Shown: piece after piece, positions 54,963 through 61,934 of the stretch
How the letters are laid out: every line of letters begins with the position of its first letter
How positions within the stretch are numbered: the stretch's first letter is position 1
Origin: Vicinamibacterales bacterium
GTDB lineage: Bacteria; Acidobacteriota; Vicinamibacteria; Vicinamibacterales; SCN-69-37
Length of the DNA stretch: 64,000 nt
Direction of reading: 5' to 3'
Assembly: GCA_030827135.1 (NCBI GenBank)
Contig: JAURFE010000001.1
Location: 1,186,368-1,250,367, forward strand
Notes under the pieces: model-generated
What the model saw: the letters and a program-made list of their open reading frames with translations, nothing else
Databases searched by the model: none
What the model was told of the DNA's origin: nothing
Translations under genes and position numbers: made by a program

Positions 54963-56662
54963 GTGATCTCCTCCACGTCTTCAATCTCGCCGCCAAGGAT
55001 GTCGAGCACGTTCTGCACGGCAGGCTCGGCCTTGGCGCGATCACGCAGCTGGGACTGACTGGATGGCGACTGTGCGGCGGCGCCTGGCGCGGCGGCCGGC
55101 TCGGTCGACGCCGGCGCCGCAACCCCTTCGCGCACGTCCACCGTCATCTTGCGACCGGTCTGATGCTGCGCCAACTGCTCGATCCAGCCACGCTTGGCTT
55201 CGAGCTGGCCCCTGAGATTCTTGTGCGCGGGCGCAAACGTGAAGACGATGCGATCGCCCTCGATGTCCACCGTCTGCACCTGCGCGATCACCATGCCGTA
55301 GAAAATCTTGTTCCCCTCGCGGATGGCGGAAAGCAGGGTCTTCTTCAGATCACCACCGACGGAAGTGGGGGTCGCAGGAGGCGTGGGCGATGTAGGGCGC
55401 GCTGGGTTTGAGCGCGCCGGAGTCGGTGGTGTAGGAGCTGTAGGGCGCGCTGGGTTTGAGCGCGCCGTGACGGGTGGCGCGGGCGGTGCCGGCCGAGTCG
55501 GCTGGGTGGGTCTTGCGCCACCCCCAACACCCCCACCACCCGCGATAAGTTCTTCGATCGGCGTGAGCTTGCGCAGGTGGATCCACTTGAGCAGCGCCAT
55601 TTCGAATGTGTGGCGCGGTTGTGACGAATTTTTCAGGTCGCGCTCGGTGATGGACAACAGGTCGAATGAGCGCAGCAGGTCCTCGCGTGAGTACTGCTGC
55701 GTCAGCGCCAGCATACGTTCCCGCTCGTGCTCGGACGCGATGTCGGGATCGCTCACGCGTGTGGCGTCAATGCGCACCACCATCAGGTCGCGCATCAGGC
55801 GCGCGAGTTCACGGCACACGGCGCGCAGATCGAATCCGTTGTCCACGACGGTGCCGGCCTGCGTCAACGCACCGACCGCATCTTCCCGCGCGATGGTCTC
55901 GGCGATATCGAACTGCACGTCGCGACCAATCAGCCCCAGCACCTTGCTGACGTCGTCAGCCGTGACCCGATCGCCGCTAAACGCGAGCACCTGATCGAGC
56001 GCGCTGAGGCCGTCGCGCATGCTGCCTTCAGCCGCGCGCGCCAGCAGCGCGACCGCGGCCTCGTCCATCACCACACCTTCGCGGGCGGCGACATCGGCTA
56101 GCTGGTGGCGGATCGACGTGAATGGCAGGGCCTTGAGTTCAAAGACCTGCGACCGCGACTGAATCGTGGCGGGCACGGCCTCGAGCTCCGTGGTCGCCAT
56201 CATGAACTTCACGTAGGGCGGCGGTTCTTCGATCGACTTGAGCAGGGCGTCGAACGCGTTCTTCGACAGCCGGTGGACCTCGTCGATGATGAACACCTTG
56301 TAGCGATCACGCATCGGCGCGATCGACAGGGGTTCCACGATGACCTCGCGGACGGCATCGACGCCGGTGTAGGTGGCGCCGTCGATTTCCATCACATCCA
56401 CGTCGCGGCCTTCAGCAATCTCCGTGCAGGCATCACACTCGCCGCAGGGGTCACCGGTCGGTCCGTTGACGCAGTTGAGGGCGCGGGCGAGGATACGCGC
56501 GGTGGTGGTCTTGCCGACGCCGCGGGGGCCGGCGAAGATGAACGACTGGGCGAGACGGCCCGACGTAATGGCGTTGCGCAGGGTATCAACCACGCCCCGC
56601 TGGCCGATCACATCCTCAAATCGTTGAGGCCGCCATTTTCTCGCCAGTGCGACGTGAGTCAT
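54959..56662 (-). CDS. dnaX: DNA polymerase III gamma/tau subunit
   Basis: About 567 residues from ATG 56662; an earlier in-frame ATG at 56722 runs into the SRP RNA gene and is less likely. The clamp-loader ATPase has Walker A FAGPRGVGKTTTARIL, a zinc module (CVNGPTGDPCGECDAC) and Walker B FIIDEVHRLS. Domain III follows (GSMRDGLSALDQVLAFSGD). The linker near residues 400-450 is Pro/Thr-rich and contains two identical in-frame palindromic repeats giving duplicated ARSNPARPT. The C-terminal domain would bind polymerase. Confidence 0.97.
   Translation of the reverse strand: MTHVALARKWRPQRFEDVIGQRGVVDTLRNAITSGRLAQSFIFAGPRGVGKTTTARILARALNCVNGPTGDPCGECDACTEIAEGRDVDVMEIDGATYTGVDAVREVIVEPLSIAPMRDRYKVFIIDEVHRLSKNAFDALLKSIEEPPPYVKFMMATTELEAVPATIQSRSQVFELKALPFTSIRHQLADVAAREGVVMDEAAVALLARAAEGSMRDGLSALDQVLAFSGDRVTADDVSKVLGLIGRDVQFDIAETIAREDAVGALTQAGTVVDNGFDLRAVCRELARLMRDLMVVRIDATRVSDPDIASEHERERMLALTQQYSREDLLRSFDLLSITERDLKNSSQPRHTFEMALLKWIHLRKLTPIEELIAGGGGVGGGARPTQPTRPAPPAPPVTARSNPARPTAPTPPTPARSNPARPTSPTPPATPTSVGGDLKKTLLSAIREGNKIFYGMVIAQVQTVDIEGDRIVFTFAPAHKNLRGQLEAKRGWIEQLAQHQTGRKMTVDVREGVAAPASTEPAAAPGAAAQSPSSQSQLRDRAKAEPAVQNVLDILGGEIEDVEEIT
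55396..55466. repeat. Two in-frame copies of a GGCGCGCT palindrome in the dnaX linker
   Basis: Each copy has arms GGCGCGCT and AGCGCGCC around GGGTTTG, at 55396-55418 and 55444-55466. They are exactly 48 bp apart, which keeps the frame. They encode the duplicated ARSNPARPT in DnaX. Confidence 0.75.
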
Positions 56663-56708
56663 GTCTGAAACCGTGGTGTCCGGGGGCACCCGTCCGACCG
56701 CGGCCCGG

Positions 56709-56797
56709 ATGGCCTGCGGCACAACGCAGGATCGACTGAGCGCTGCTGCCTTCCGGCCCTGACGCGATTCGCCGACTACGTTTGCACAAGGTCCGGA
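56709..56797 (-). ncRNA. ffs: Signal recognition particle RNA (small bacterial type)
   Basis: The minus strand holds the invariant SRP domain IV loop CAGGGCCGGAAGGCAGCAG, flanked by complementary arms (GGACCTTGTGC with GCCGCAGGCC at the outer helix). The ends are estimated from the helix. It scaffolds Ffh for membrane targeting. It lies about 50 bp upstream of dnaX on the same strand and may share its transcript. Confidence 0.92.
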
Positions 56798-56828
56798 CCG
56801 CGGTCCGACGGGCGAAACAGTAGTTTAC

Positions 56829-56858
56829 GCGAGTTCCGGAGTTCCGGAGTTCCGAGGG
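56829..56858. repeat. Tandem GAGTTCCG micro-repeat
   Basis: Three units of GAGTTCCG lie between the SRP RNA and tRNA-Ser genes. They match the core found inside the S9 coding region near 63340. Confidence 0.75.
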
Positions 56859-56889
56859 GCCGAAGTAAGATGGGGAGCCCCACTCGTGC

Positions 56890-56979
56890 GGAGAGATGTC
56901 CGAGTGGTTGAAGGAGCACGCTTGGAAAGCGTGTGTAGGGGAAACTCTACCGAGGGTTCGAATCCCTCTCTCTCCGCCA
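56890..56979 (+). tRNA. tRNA-Ser (GGA)
   Basis: The 90-nt sequence with encoded CCA has a long variable arm typical of serine tRNAs. The acceptor is GGAGAGA with TCTCTCC, the anticodon loop is CTTGGAAAG (GGA), and the T-arm is GAGGG-TTCGAAT-CCCTC. Confidence 0.97.
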
Positions 56980-57091
56980 TCCCCTCGCTGCGCTCGTCGA
57001 CGGCGGAGCGAGACGGCCTCCCGGCCCACGCACGGCTCCCACCGTGCTCGGCTCGAACCCCTCTGGACTCCTGGCCCCCCGGACCCCTGGA

Positions 57092-57733
57092 CTACCGAAT
57101 AATCCCCTTCCGGACCGCGTAGAGGACGATCTCGGCCGTGTTGTGGAGGTTGAGCTTCTGCATCAGGTTGGCCCGGTGGGTCTCGACGGTGGACAGGCCG
57201 ACATCGAGCACGGCGGCCACTTCCTTGTTGGACCGGCCCTCGGCCAGCAGTTGCAGCACTTCCCGCTCGCGGGCCGTCAGACGGTCGTAGGTGTCGGTCA
57301 GCCCCCTGGACTGGAGATGCCGGACATAGTCGTCCACCAGCAAGGCCGACACTGCGGCACTCACAAAGGGTTTCCCGGCGTTGACCGTCCGCAGGGCCGG
57401 CAGGAGGTCCTCATCGGTGGAGTCCTTGAGCAAATACGCCTGCGCCCCGGCGGCCAGGGCCCGAAGGATGTACGACTCATCCGTGTGCATGCTCAGGATG
57501 ATCACGCGCGGTGCCGGGGTGAGCGCCCGCAGCCGGGCCGCCACCTCGATGCCGTTCATCATCGGCATCCCGATATCGAGCACGACCACATCGGGCGTGT
57601 GGGCCGTGGCCAGGCGCACGGCGTCCAGCCCGTCGGCCGCCTCGCCAACGACGATGACCCCCGGCTCGGTCTCCAGAAGACTCCGCAGCCCCCGGCGCAC
57701 AATCGCGTGGTCATCAGCCAGCAAGACGCGCAT
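57092..57733 (-). CDS. NarL/FixJ-type response regulator
   Basis: The 213-residue protein has an N-terminal receiver (RVLLADDHAIVRRGLRSLL; phosphoacceptor in VVLDIGMPMMNG; ILSMHTDE; YLLKDSTDE) and a C-terminal LuxR-type HTH (LTAREREVLQLLAEGRSNKEV, then ETHRANLMQKL). Its first 20 bases overlap the end of the histidine kinase gene, so the two are translationally coupled partners. Confidence 0.97.
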   Translation of the reverse strand: MRVLLADDHAIVRRGLRSLLETEPGVIVVGEAADGLDAVRLATAHTPDVVVLDIGMPMMNGIEVAARLRALTPAPRVIILSMHTDESYILRALAAGAQAYLLKDSTDEDLLPALRTVNAGKPFVSAAVSALLVDDYVRHLQSRGLTDTYDRLTAREREVLQLLAEGRSNKEVAAVLDVGLSTVETHRANLMQKLNLHNTAEIVLYAVRKGIIR

Positions 57734-59087
57734 GGGGCACCTCCGGGATACTGGGCAGGAAGACGGTGATGGTGGTTCCCCCCCCGGACCTGCTGCTAAT
57801 GTGCACCGACCCCGCCAGTTCCTTCACCCGTTCCTCCAGTCCGCGCAATCCCAGACCCGATCGGTCACCCGTTCCCGAATGGCCGGGCAACCCGACGCCG
57901 TCATCCCGGACCTCGATCATCACGCCGCCCGCCTCACGGCGCACGAGGACGTCGGCCCGTGTGGCTCCGGCATGCCGCACGACGTTGGTCAGGGCCTCTT
58001 GCACGACGCGATAAGCACACGTGCGGTGGACATCCGGCAGGTCGTTCACGCGCGCGTCCACCGAAACCGTCACCGGCATCCCGCAGCGGCGGGACACGTC
58101 CCGCCCCAGCCACTCCAACGCCGGCGCCAGGCCGAGGTCGTCAAGCATGCTCGGCCGCAGGCCCGAGGCCAGGTCGCGGACCATAGCCGTCAGGTCGTCC
58201 ACGATCCCGCGCGCATCGGTCAGGGCGGGGTTGAACCGATCGCCGACACCGTCGCGACGCGCGCGCTCGATCCGGCCCAGCGACATGCGCAGGCCGGTCA
58301 GCATCTGGCCCACATGGTCGTGCAATTCGCGCGACAACTTGCGCCGTTCCTCCTCCTGCGTGGCCACGATCTCCTGCGACAATTCGCGCATGCGGCGCTC
58401 GGCCTCCTGGGCAAACACGCGCTGTTCATCGGCACGGTGCTCCAGCGTCCGCAGACGATTCACCACGATCAGAGTCACGAGCGCCCCCAGAATCAGGCTC
58501 TGCCACAGCAGCGTCAACAGCCCCTGCTGGAACTCGGTCCGCCGAAGCACAATCTCCCCGCGCTCGTCTGCGTAGCTGCTATCGTTCAGGGTCTCGATTT
58601 CGCGCGCCAGCGCGAGCACTTCCTCTCGACGATGGATCACCTCGGCCCGCACGAACTCTCCACCTCGTGAGGCCTTTTCAGCCGGCGTCCAGGAGAAGAG
58701 GGGGTCCAGAATCCTCCAGTAGGCATCAAGACTGGTCTGCAGGCGCTCGGCGGCAGCCAACCGGAGGCCACCGGTGGGCAGCAGTGCGGCCAATTCCGTG
58801 AGGGTGGTCCGGGTTGAGTCACGAAACTCGGCCAGTTGCTCCCGATACTCGGGGGCCCGCGCGCGCTCGGTGTCGAGCAGGTAGTCACGGACATAGATCG
58901 CCGACTGGTAGACGTCGGTTCTGACCTGTCGCAGCTTGTTGAATACGAGTCGATGCTCGCGGTTGAGTTCCTCCAACTGGCCGGAGATGTTGACCGCACG
59001 GTCGTAGACCGTGGCAAGCGAGACCACAACCAGGGCGACCAGTCCGATCAAACCCAGTGCCGCCACGGGCCAGGTACGCAGTCGCAT
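57714..59087 (-). CDS. Membrane-bound sensor histidine kinase (HisKA_3)
   Basis: The 457-residue protein has an N-terminal helix (ALGLIGLVALVVVSLATVYD), a periplasmic domain about 35-195 rich in Arg/Glu, and a second helix (LLWQSLILGALVTLIVV). The phosphoacceptor His is in RKLSRELHDHVGQMLTGLRMS, followed by the ATPase (VVQEALTNVVRHAGATRAD; VRDDGVGLPG; GLGLRGLEERV). It phosphorylates the NarL-type regulator encoded downstream. The signal is unknown. Confidence 0.96.
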   Translation of the reverse strand: MRLRTWPVAALGLIGLVALVVVSLATVYDRAVNISGQLEELNREHRLVFNKLRQVRTDVYQSAIYVRDYLLDTERARAPEYREQLAEFRDSTRTTLTELAALLPTGGLRLAAAERLQTSLDAYWRILDPLFSWTPAEKASRGGEFVRAEVIHRREEVLALAREIETLNDSSYADERGEIVLRRTEFQQGLLTLLWQSLILGALVTLIVVNRLRTLEHRADEQRVFAQEAERRMRELSQEIVATQEEERRKLSRELHDHVGQMLTGLRMSLGRIERARRDGVGDRFNPALTDARGIVDDLTAMVRDLASGLRPSMLDDLGLAPALEWLGRDVSRRCGMPVTVSVDARVNDLPDVHRTCAYRVVQEALTNVVRHAGATRADVLVRREAGGVMIEVRDDGVGLPGHSGTGDRSGLGLRGLEERVKELAGSVHISSRSGGGTTITVFLPSIPEVPHARLAG

Positions 59088-59191
59088 TGTGAACCCCTAG
59101 ACTATCCCGACTCCATGGGCCCAACCATCCCCTGTTTACCGGATGGTCACCGCCACAAGCACATCGTAACGTCTACCCTCAGGGGACACCT

Positions 59192-59446
59192 ATGGCGACT
59201 GTCTGGCAGGAATCGTGGAGGGAGATCTGGTCGTCAGGCCACGGCCGCGACCGGTCATATTGCGGCATCGCCGAGACCGAGGACGGATTTGCCGTCGATG
59301 TCTTTGAGGGCGACACCTGTGTGGCCAGCGTGGTTTTCACATCGCACAGCGACGCCCACCAGGCGGCCGTCCGGTGCCGCAGCCGCTACGTGCGGACGGC
59401 TCCGGTTACGACGTCGCTGCGATTGGATACACCAGCAGCACTGTGA
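59192..59446 (+). CDS. Small protein of unknown function
   Basis: The 84-residue product has AGGGG eight bases upstream of its ATG. It is acidic to neutral, with CGIAETEDGFAVDVFEGDTC and VVFTSHSDAHQAAV, which look like a compact beta-sheet. No family is recognised. Its 3' end overlaps the convergent lipoprotein gene by 41 bp, which lowers confidence. Confidence 0.5.
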   Translation: MATVWQESWREIWSSGHGRDRSYCGIAETEDGFAVDVFEGDTCVASVVFTSHSDAHQAAVRCRSRYVRTAPVTTSLRLDTPAAL

Positions 59447-59852
59447 ACGACGCCGGCTGAGTCAGCTGTCCGAGGTCGTACACCTGCACGCAGTAGTTGC
59501 CCGGATCCACGCTCAGCTCGAGCTGCGCCGTGCTGCCTGCCACGGTCTCGACCGACCGGCTCAGAACGCATCCGGACCCGTCACCCAGAGGGATTCCAAC
59601 GCCCAACCCCGCGCGCAGCGTGGTGGACGCCGCGAGCGACTGCAGCGTGATGCTCACGGTCCCGGTGCGCGTGGTCTTGAACGACCGCGACGAGGCGCCT
59701 CCGGTCGCGAGGTTCGTGGACCAGGTCACGCTGGCCGTCGTGTCGGGCGTCGGCGTGGTGGGAGGCGCCTCCTCGTCACACCCGGCGGCCACCACTGCCG
59801 ACAACAGGACAACGACAAGAGCAAGTGATTTGAGGCGAAGGACTGCAGTCAT
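59406..59852 (-). CDS. Paralogous lipoprotein C of a three-gene array
   Basis: The 148-residue protein has a lipobox-type leader (VVVLLSAVVAAGCDEE). A Pro/Thr linker precedes a beta-domain with two Cys (GSGCVLSRS, PGNYCVQVYDLGQLTQPASF). The closing PGxYC..xYDxGxLTxxxxF pattern matches the two upstream neighbours. It is 11 bp after copy B. The function is unknown. Confidence 0.78.
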   Translation of the reverse strand: MTAVLRLKSLALVVVLLSAVVAAGCDEEAPPTTPTPDTTASVTWSTNLATGGASSRSFKTTRTGTVSITLQSLAASTTLRAGLGVGIPLGDGSGCVLSRSVETVAGSTAQLELSVDPGNYCVQVYDLGQLTQPASFTVLLVYPIAATS

Positions 59853-59863
59853 GGGATTGGCAA

Positions 59864-60313
59864 TCAGGGATAGGTGATGCGCATCGCGAAGTTCACGGCG
59901 CTCGACAGGTTACCGACGTCGTAAATGGCCGCGCAGTAGGTGCCGGGATTCAAGGTGACGGTCATCTGCGCCGCCAGCCCCGGCGGCGTCGTCAGCGAAT
60001 TGGCACGGGGACAGCCGGTGCCGGCGGGCACACCCACCCCGATGCCGACCGGTGTGGTCAGCGCCGCGCCGCCGGGCGTCTGCACGGCGGCCAGCATCAG
60101 GCTCACTGGCCCCTGCTGGGTCACCACGATGGAGTAGAACAACGAGCCGTTGACCGGCAGCGATCCGGCAAAGGTCTGGGTGGTGAAAGACAGCGGCGTG
60201 ATCTGGCTGTTCTTAAATTCAGGCGCGGTGGTGGTGTTGCAGGACGCAGCCGTCACAAGCACGGACGCCAACAGACCAAGACGGGCAACGACGGCAAAAC
60301 TGGAACGCATCAT
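59864..60313 (-). CDS. Paralogous lipoprotein B of a three-gene array
   Basis: The 149-residue protein has lipobox leader LLASVLVTAASCNTT. The body has GSLPVNGSLFYSIVVTQQG and ends with PGTYCAAIYDVGNLSSAVNF, parallel to copies A and C. CPRANS gives the paired Cys. It overlaps copy A by 4 bp. Confidence 0.8.
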   Translation of the reverse strand: MMRSSFAVVARLGLLASVLVTAASCNTTTAPEFKNSQITPLSFTTQTFAGSLPVNGSLFYSIVVTQQGPVSLMLAAVQTPGGAALTTPVGIGVGVPAGTGCPRANSLTTPPGLAAQMTVTLNPGTYCAAIYDVGNLSSAVNFAMRITYP

Positions 60314-60753
60314 TGGGGGTGGGCGATATTGACGAGGAAGGTGGCCTCGCTGGTCAGGTTGCCCGGATCAAAAATGACCGCGCAGTGGACGCCCTTCGCG
60401 GTCGGCCCGGTGACCTGCGGCGTACCGCCGGATTTGACAGAGAGCACGTTGCTCGCGAGGCACTGGGTGCCGCGCGGAGAGCCGAGGCCAATCGTAATCA
60501 GGGCCTCGGTCGTGACGCCCTTTTCCTTCGCATCCACCAGCGTCAGATACGTCGTGCCACCGGTCGTGACCGTGAAGGAATAGAACTGCACACCCTTCAG
60601 CGGCAGCGTGCCGCTGAACGGTTTGACGACGATCGGGTTGTTGGCCCCGGGTCCCTGCGGCGTGGTCGGACCAAGCTCGGAACAGCCGGATACCGCCAAC
60701 ACGGTCAGCAGGGTTGCAGAGAGACACACTCGTATTGACACGTCACGCACCAC
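60310..60753 (-). CDS. Paralogous lipoprotein A of a three-gene array
   Basis: GTG 60753 was chosen because AGGGG lies six bases upstream and it gives 147 residues, matching its paralogs; a TTG at 60777 is weaker. The leader LLTVLAVSGCSEL is a lipobox. GTLPLKGVQFYSFTVTTGG and VHCAVIFDPGNLTSEATF match copy B closely. It is first of the array and divergent from the kinase-REC protein. Confidence 0.78.
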   Translation of the reverse strand: MVRDVSIRVCLSATLLTVLAVSGCSELGPTTPQGPGANNPIVVKPFSGTLPLKGVQFYSFTVTTGGTTYLTLVDAKEKGVTTEALITIGLGSPRGTQCLASNVLSVKSGGTPQVTGPTAKGVHCAVIFDPGNLTSEATFLVNIAHPQ

Positions 60754-60920
60754 CGATATCCCCTGTGATGCTGTCAATGCCCTCGGGGGATGTCAAGTTT
60801 GACGCCGGAGGCCGCCAGTTTGGCGAAGAAAAATGGCGGGCCGGGTTACGATGCGGGCTGATACCCCGTGCCTGCCCCCGACCCGTGCGGGCTGGGGGTA
60901 TGCAACGGGGTCATTGCGCC

Positions 60921-61934
60921 ATGACTGATGCTTTTGACCTGCCGCAGCTCATCACGGACATGATTGCCGAAGTGCAGGCGGCGGCGGAACGCCAGGGCGT
61001 GTTTGTCGAAGCGACGCACCTGGCCTCCATGCCGCGCTGGGTCGTGGCCGACGAACCCCGGCTCCGGCGGATGCTGCTCAATGGTCTTGACCTCGCTGTC
61101 GGTGCCGCGACCTCGGGGGTCATCACCCTGCGGATCGACCGCCAGGACGCCGACCGGGATCGATGGACCTGCGCCATCGACTGGCAGGGAGACGACGCCG
61201 ACCCGGTCGACAGCCTGCGGATCACTTTCGGCGTGGAGTTGCTGCCGGGCCCGTCGACAGACGCCGATCGACCGCTGCGGGTGCTGGTGGTGGACGACTC
61301 CGCGCAACATCGGACACTCGTGGCCGCGTATCTGGCGGGCACCCCGCACGAGGTGACGGCTGTATCCGGCGGGGCCGAGGCGATCGAACGCCTGCGGGCG
61401 AACCCGGTCGATGTCATCCTCATGGACCTGCAGATGCCCGGCATGGATGGCGGCGCCGCGATTCGAGCGGTGCGCGACCTCGAGGCGGCGCAGCAGCAGG
61501 TGCCGGCGTTCATCATCGCGCTCACGGCGATAGGCGCGAGTGGCGATGCATTGGAAGCCGAGGCCGCCGGCGCCGACGACTGCCTTGCCAAGCCGCTCTC
61601 CCGCGCCGCGATCTTCAAGGCACTTTCTGCGGTGCCGGAGGCGCGCCCTGCCTCACCCACCCCAGCTGCAACGCCTGCAGATCTTCCCCCCTCGCAGGTG
61701 CTGGCGATCGCGCGGCATCAGGTGACGACGATCCTGATGGCTGGTGGAGGGACGCAGGTCGAACGTCTCAGGATCCTCGGGAACACATTAAGGACCACCG
61801 CCGGTGATGCAGGCCTGCATGACATCACACACCTCGCGGGCGTGCTGGAACAGGCGGCGGAACGCGGCGACCTCAGAGAGACACAGATCGCGGCGCGGAT
61901 TCTGCAGGCATGGATGGCGAAGGTGCAGGCGTAA
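60921..61934 (+). CDS. Response regulator flanked by degenerate kinase and Hpt-like parts
   Basis: ATG 60921 begins a 337-residue protein. Residues 1-105 resemble the start of a histidine-kinase ATPase (N-box-like ADEPRLRRMLLNGLDLAV) but lack clear G boxes. A full receiver follows (VLVVDDSAQHRTLVAAYLAG; phosphoacceptor Asp 169 in ILMDLQMPGMDG; DDCLAKPLS). The C-terminal helical region resembles an Hpt (LGNTLRTTAGDAGL, AGVLEQAAERGD), but Asn 288 occupies the phosphohistidine position. The last 62 bases overlap the convergent S9 gene. It could be a phosphate sink or an evolved adaptor. Confidence 0.82.
   Translation: MTDAFDLPQLITDMIAEVQAAAERQGVFVEATHLASMPRWVVADEPRLRRMLLNGLDLAVGAATSGVITLRIDRQDADRDRWTCAIDWQGDDADPVDSLRITFGVELLPGPSTDADRPLRVLVVDDSAQHRTLVAAYLAGTPHEVTAVSGGAEAIERLRANPVDVILMDLQMPGMDGGAAIRAVRDLEAAQQQVPAFIIALTAIGASGDALEAEAAGADDCLAKPLSRAAIFKALSAVPEARPASPTPAATPADLPPSQVLAIARHQVTTILMAGGGTQVERLRILGNTLRTTAGDAGLHDITHLAGVLEQAAERGDLRETQIAARILQAWMAKVQA

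Noticed and set aside
56663-56722. Upstream ATG for dnaX at 56722
   Set aside because: It would translate part of the SRP RNA gene; the conserved DnaX start region begins at 56662.
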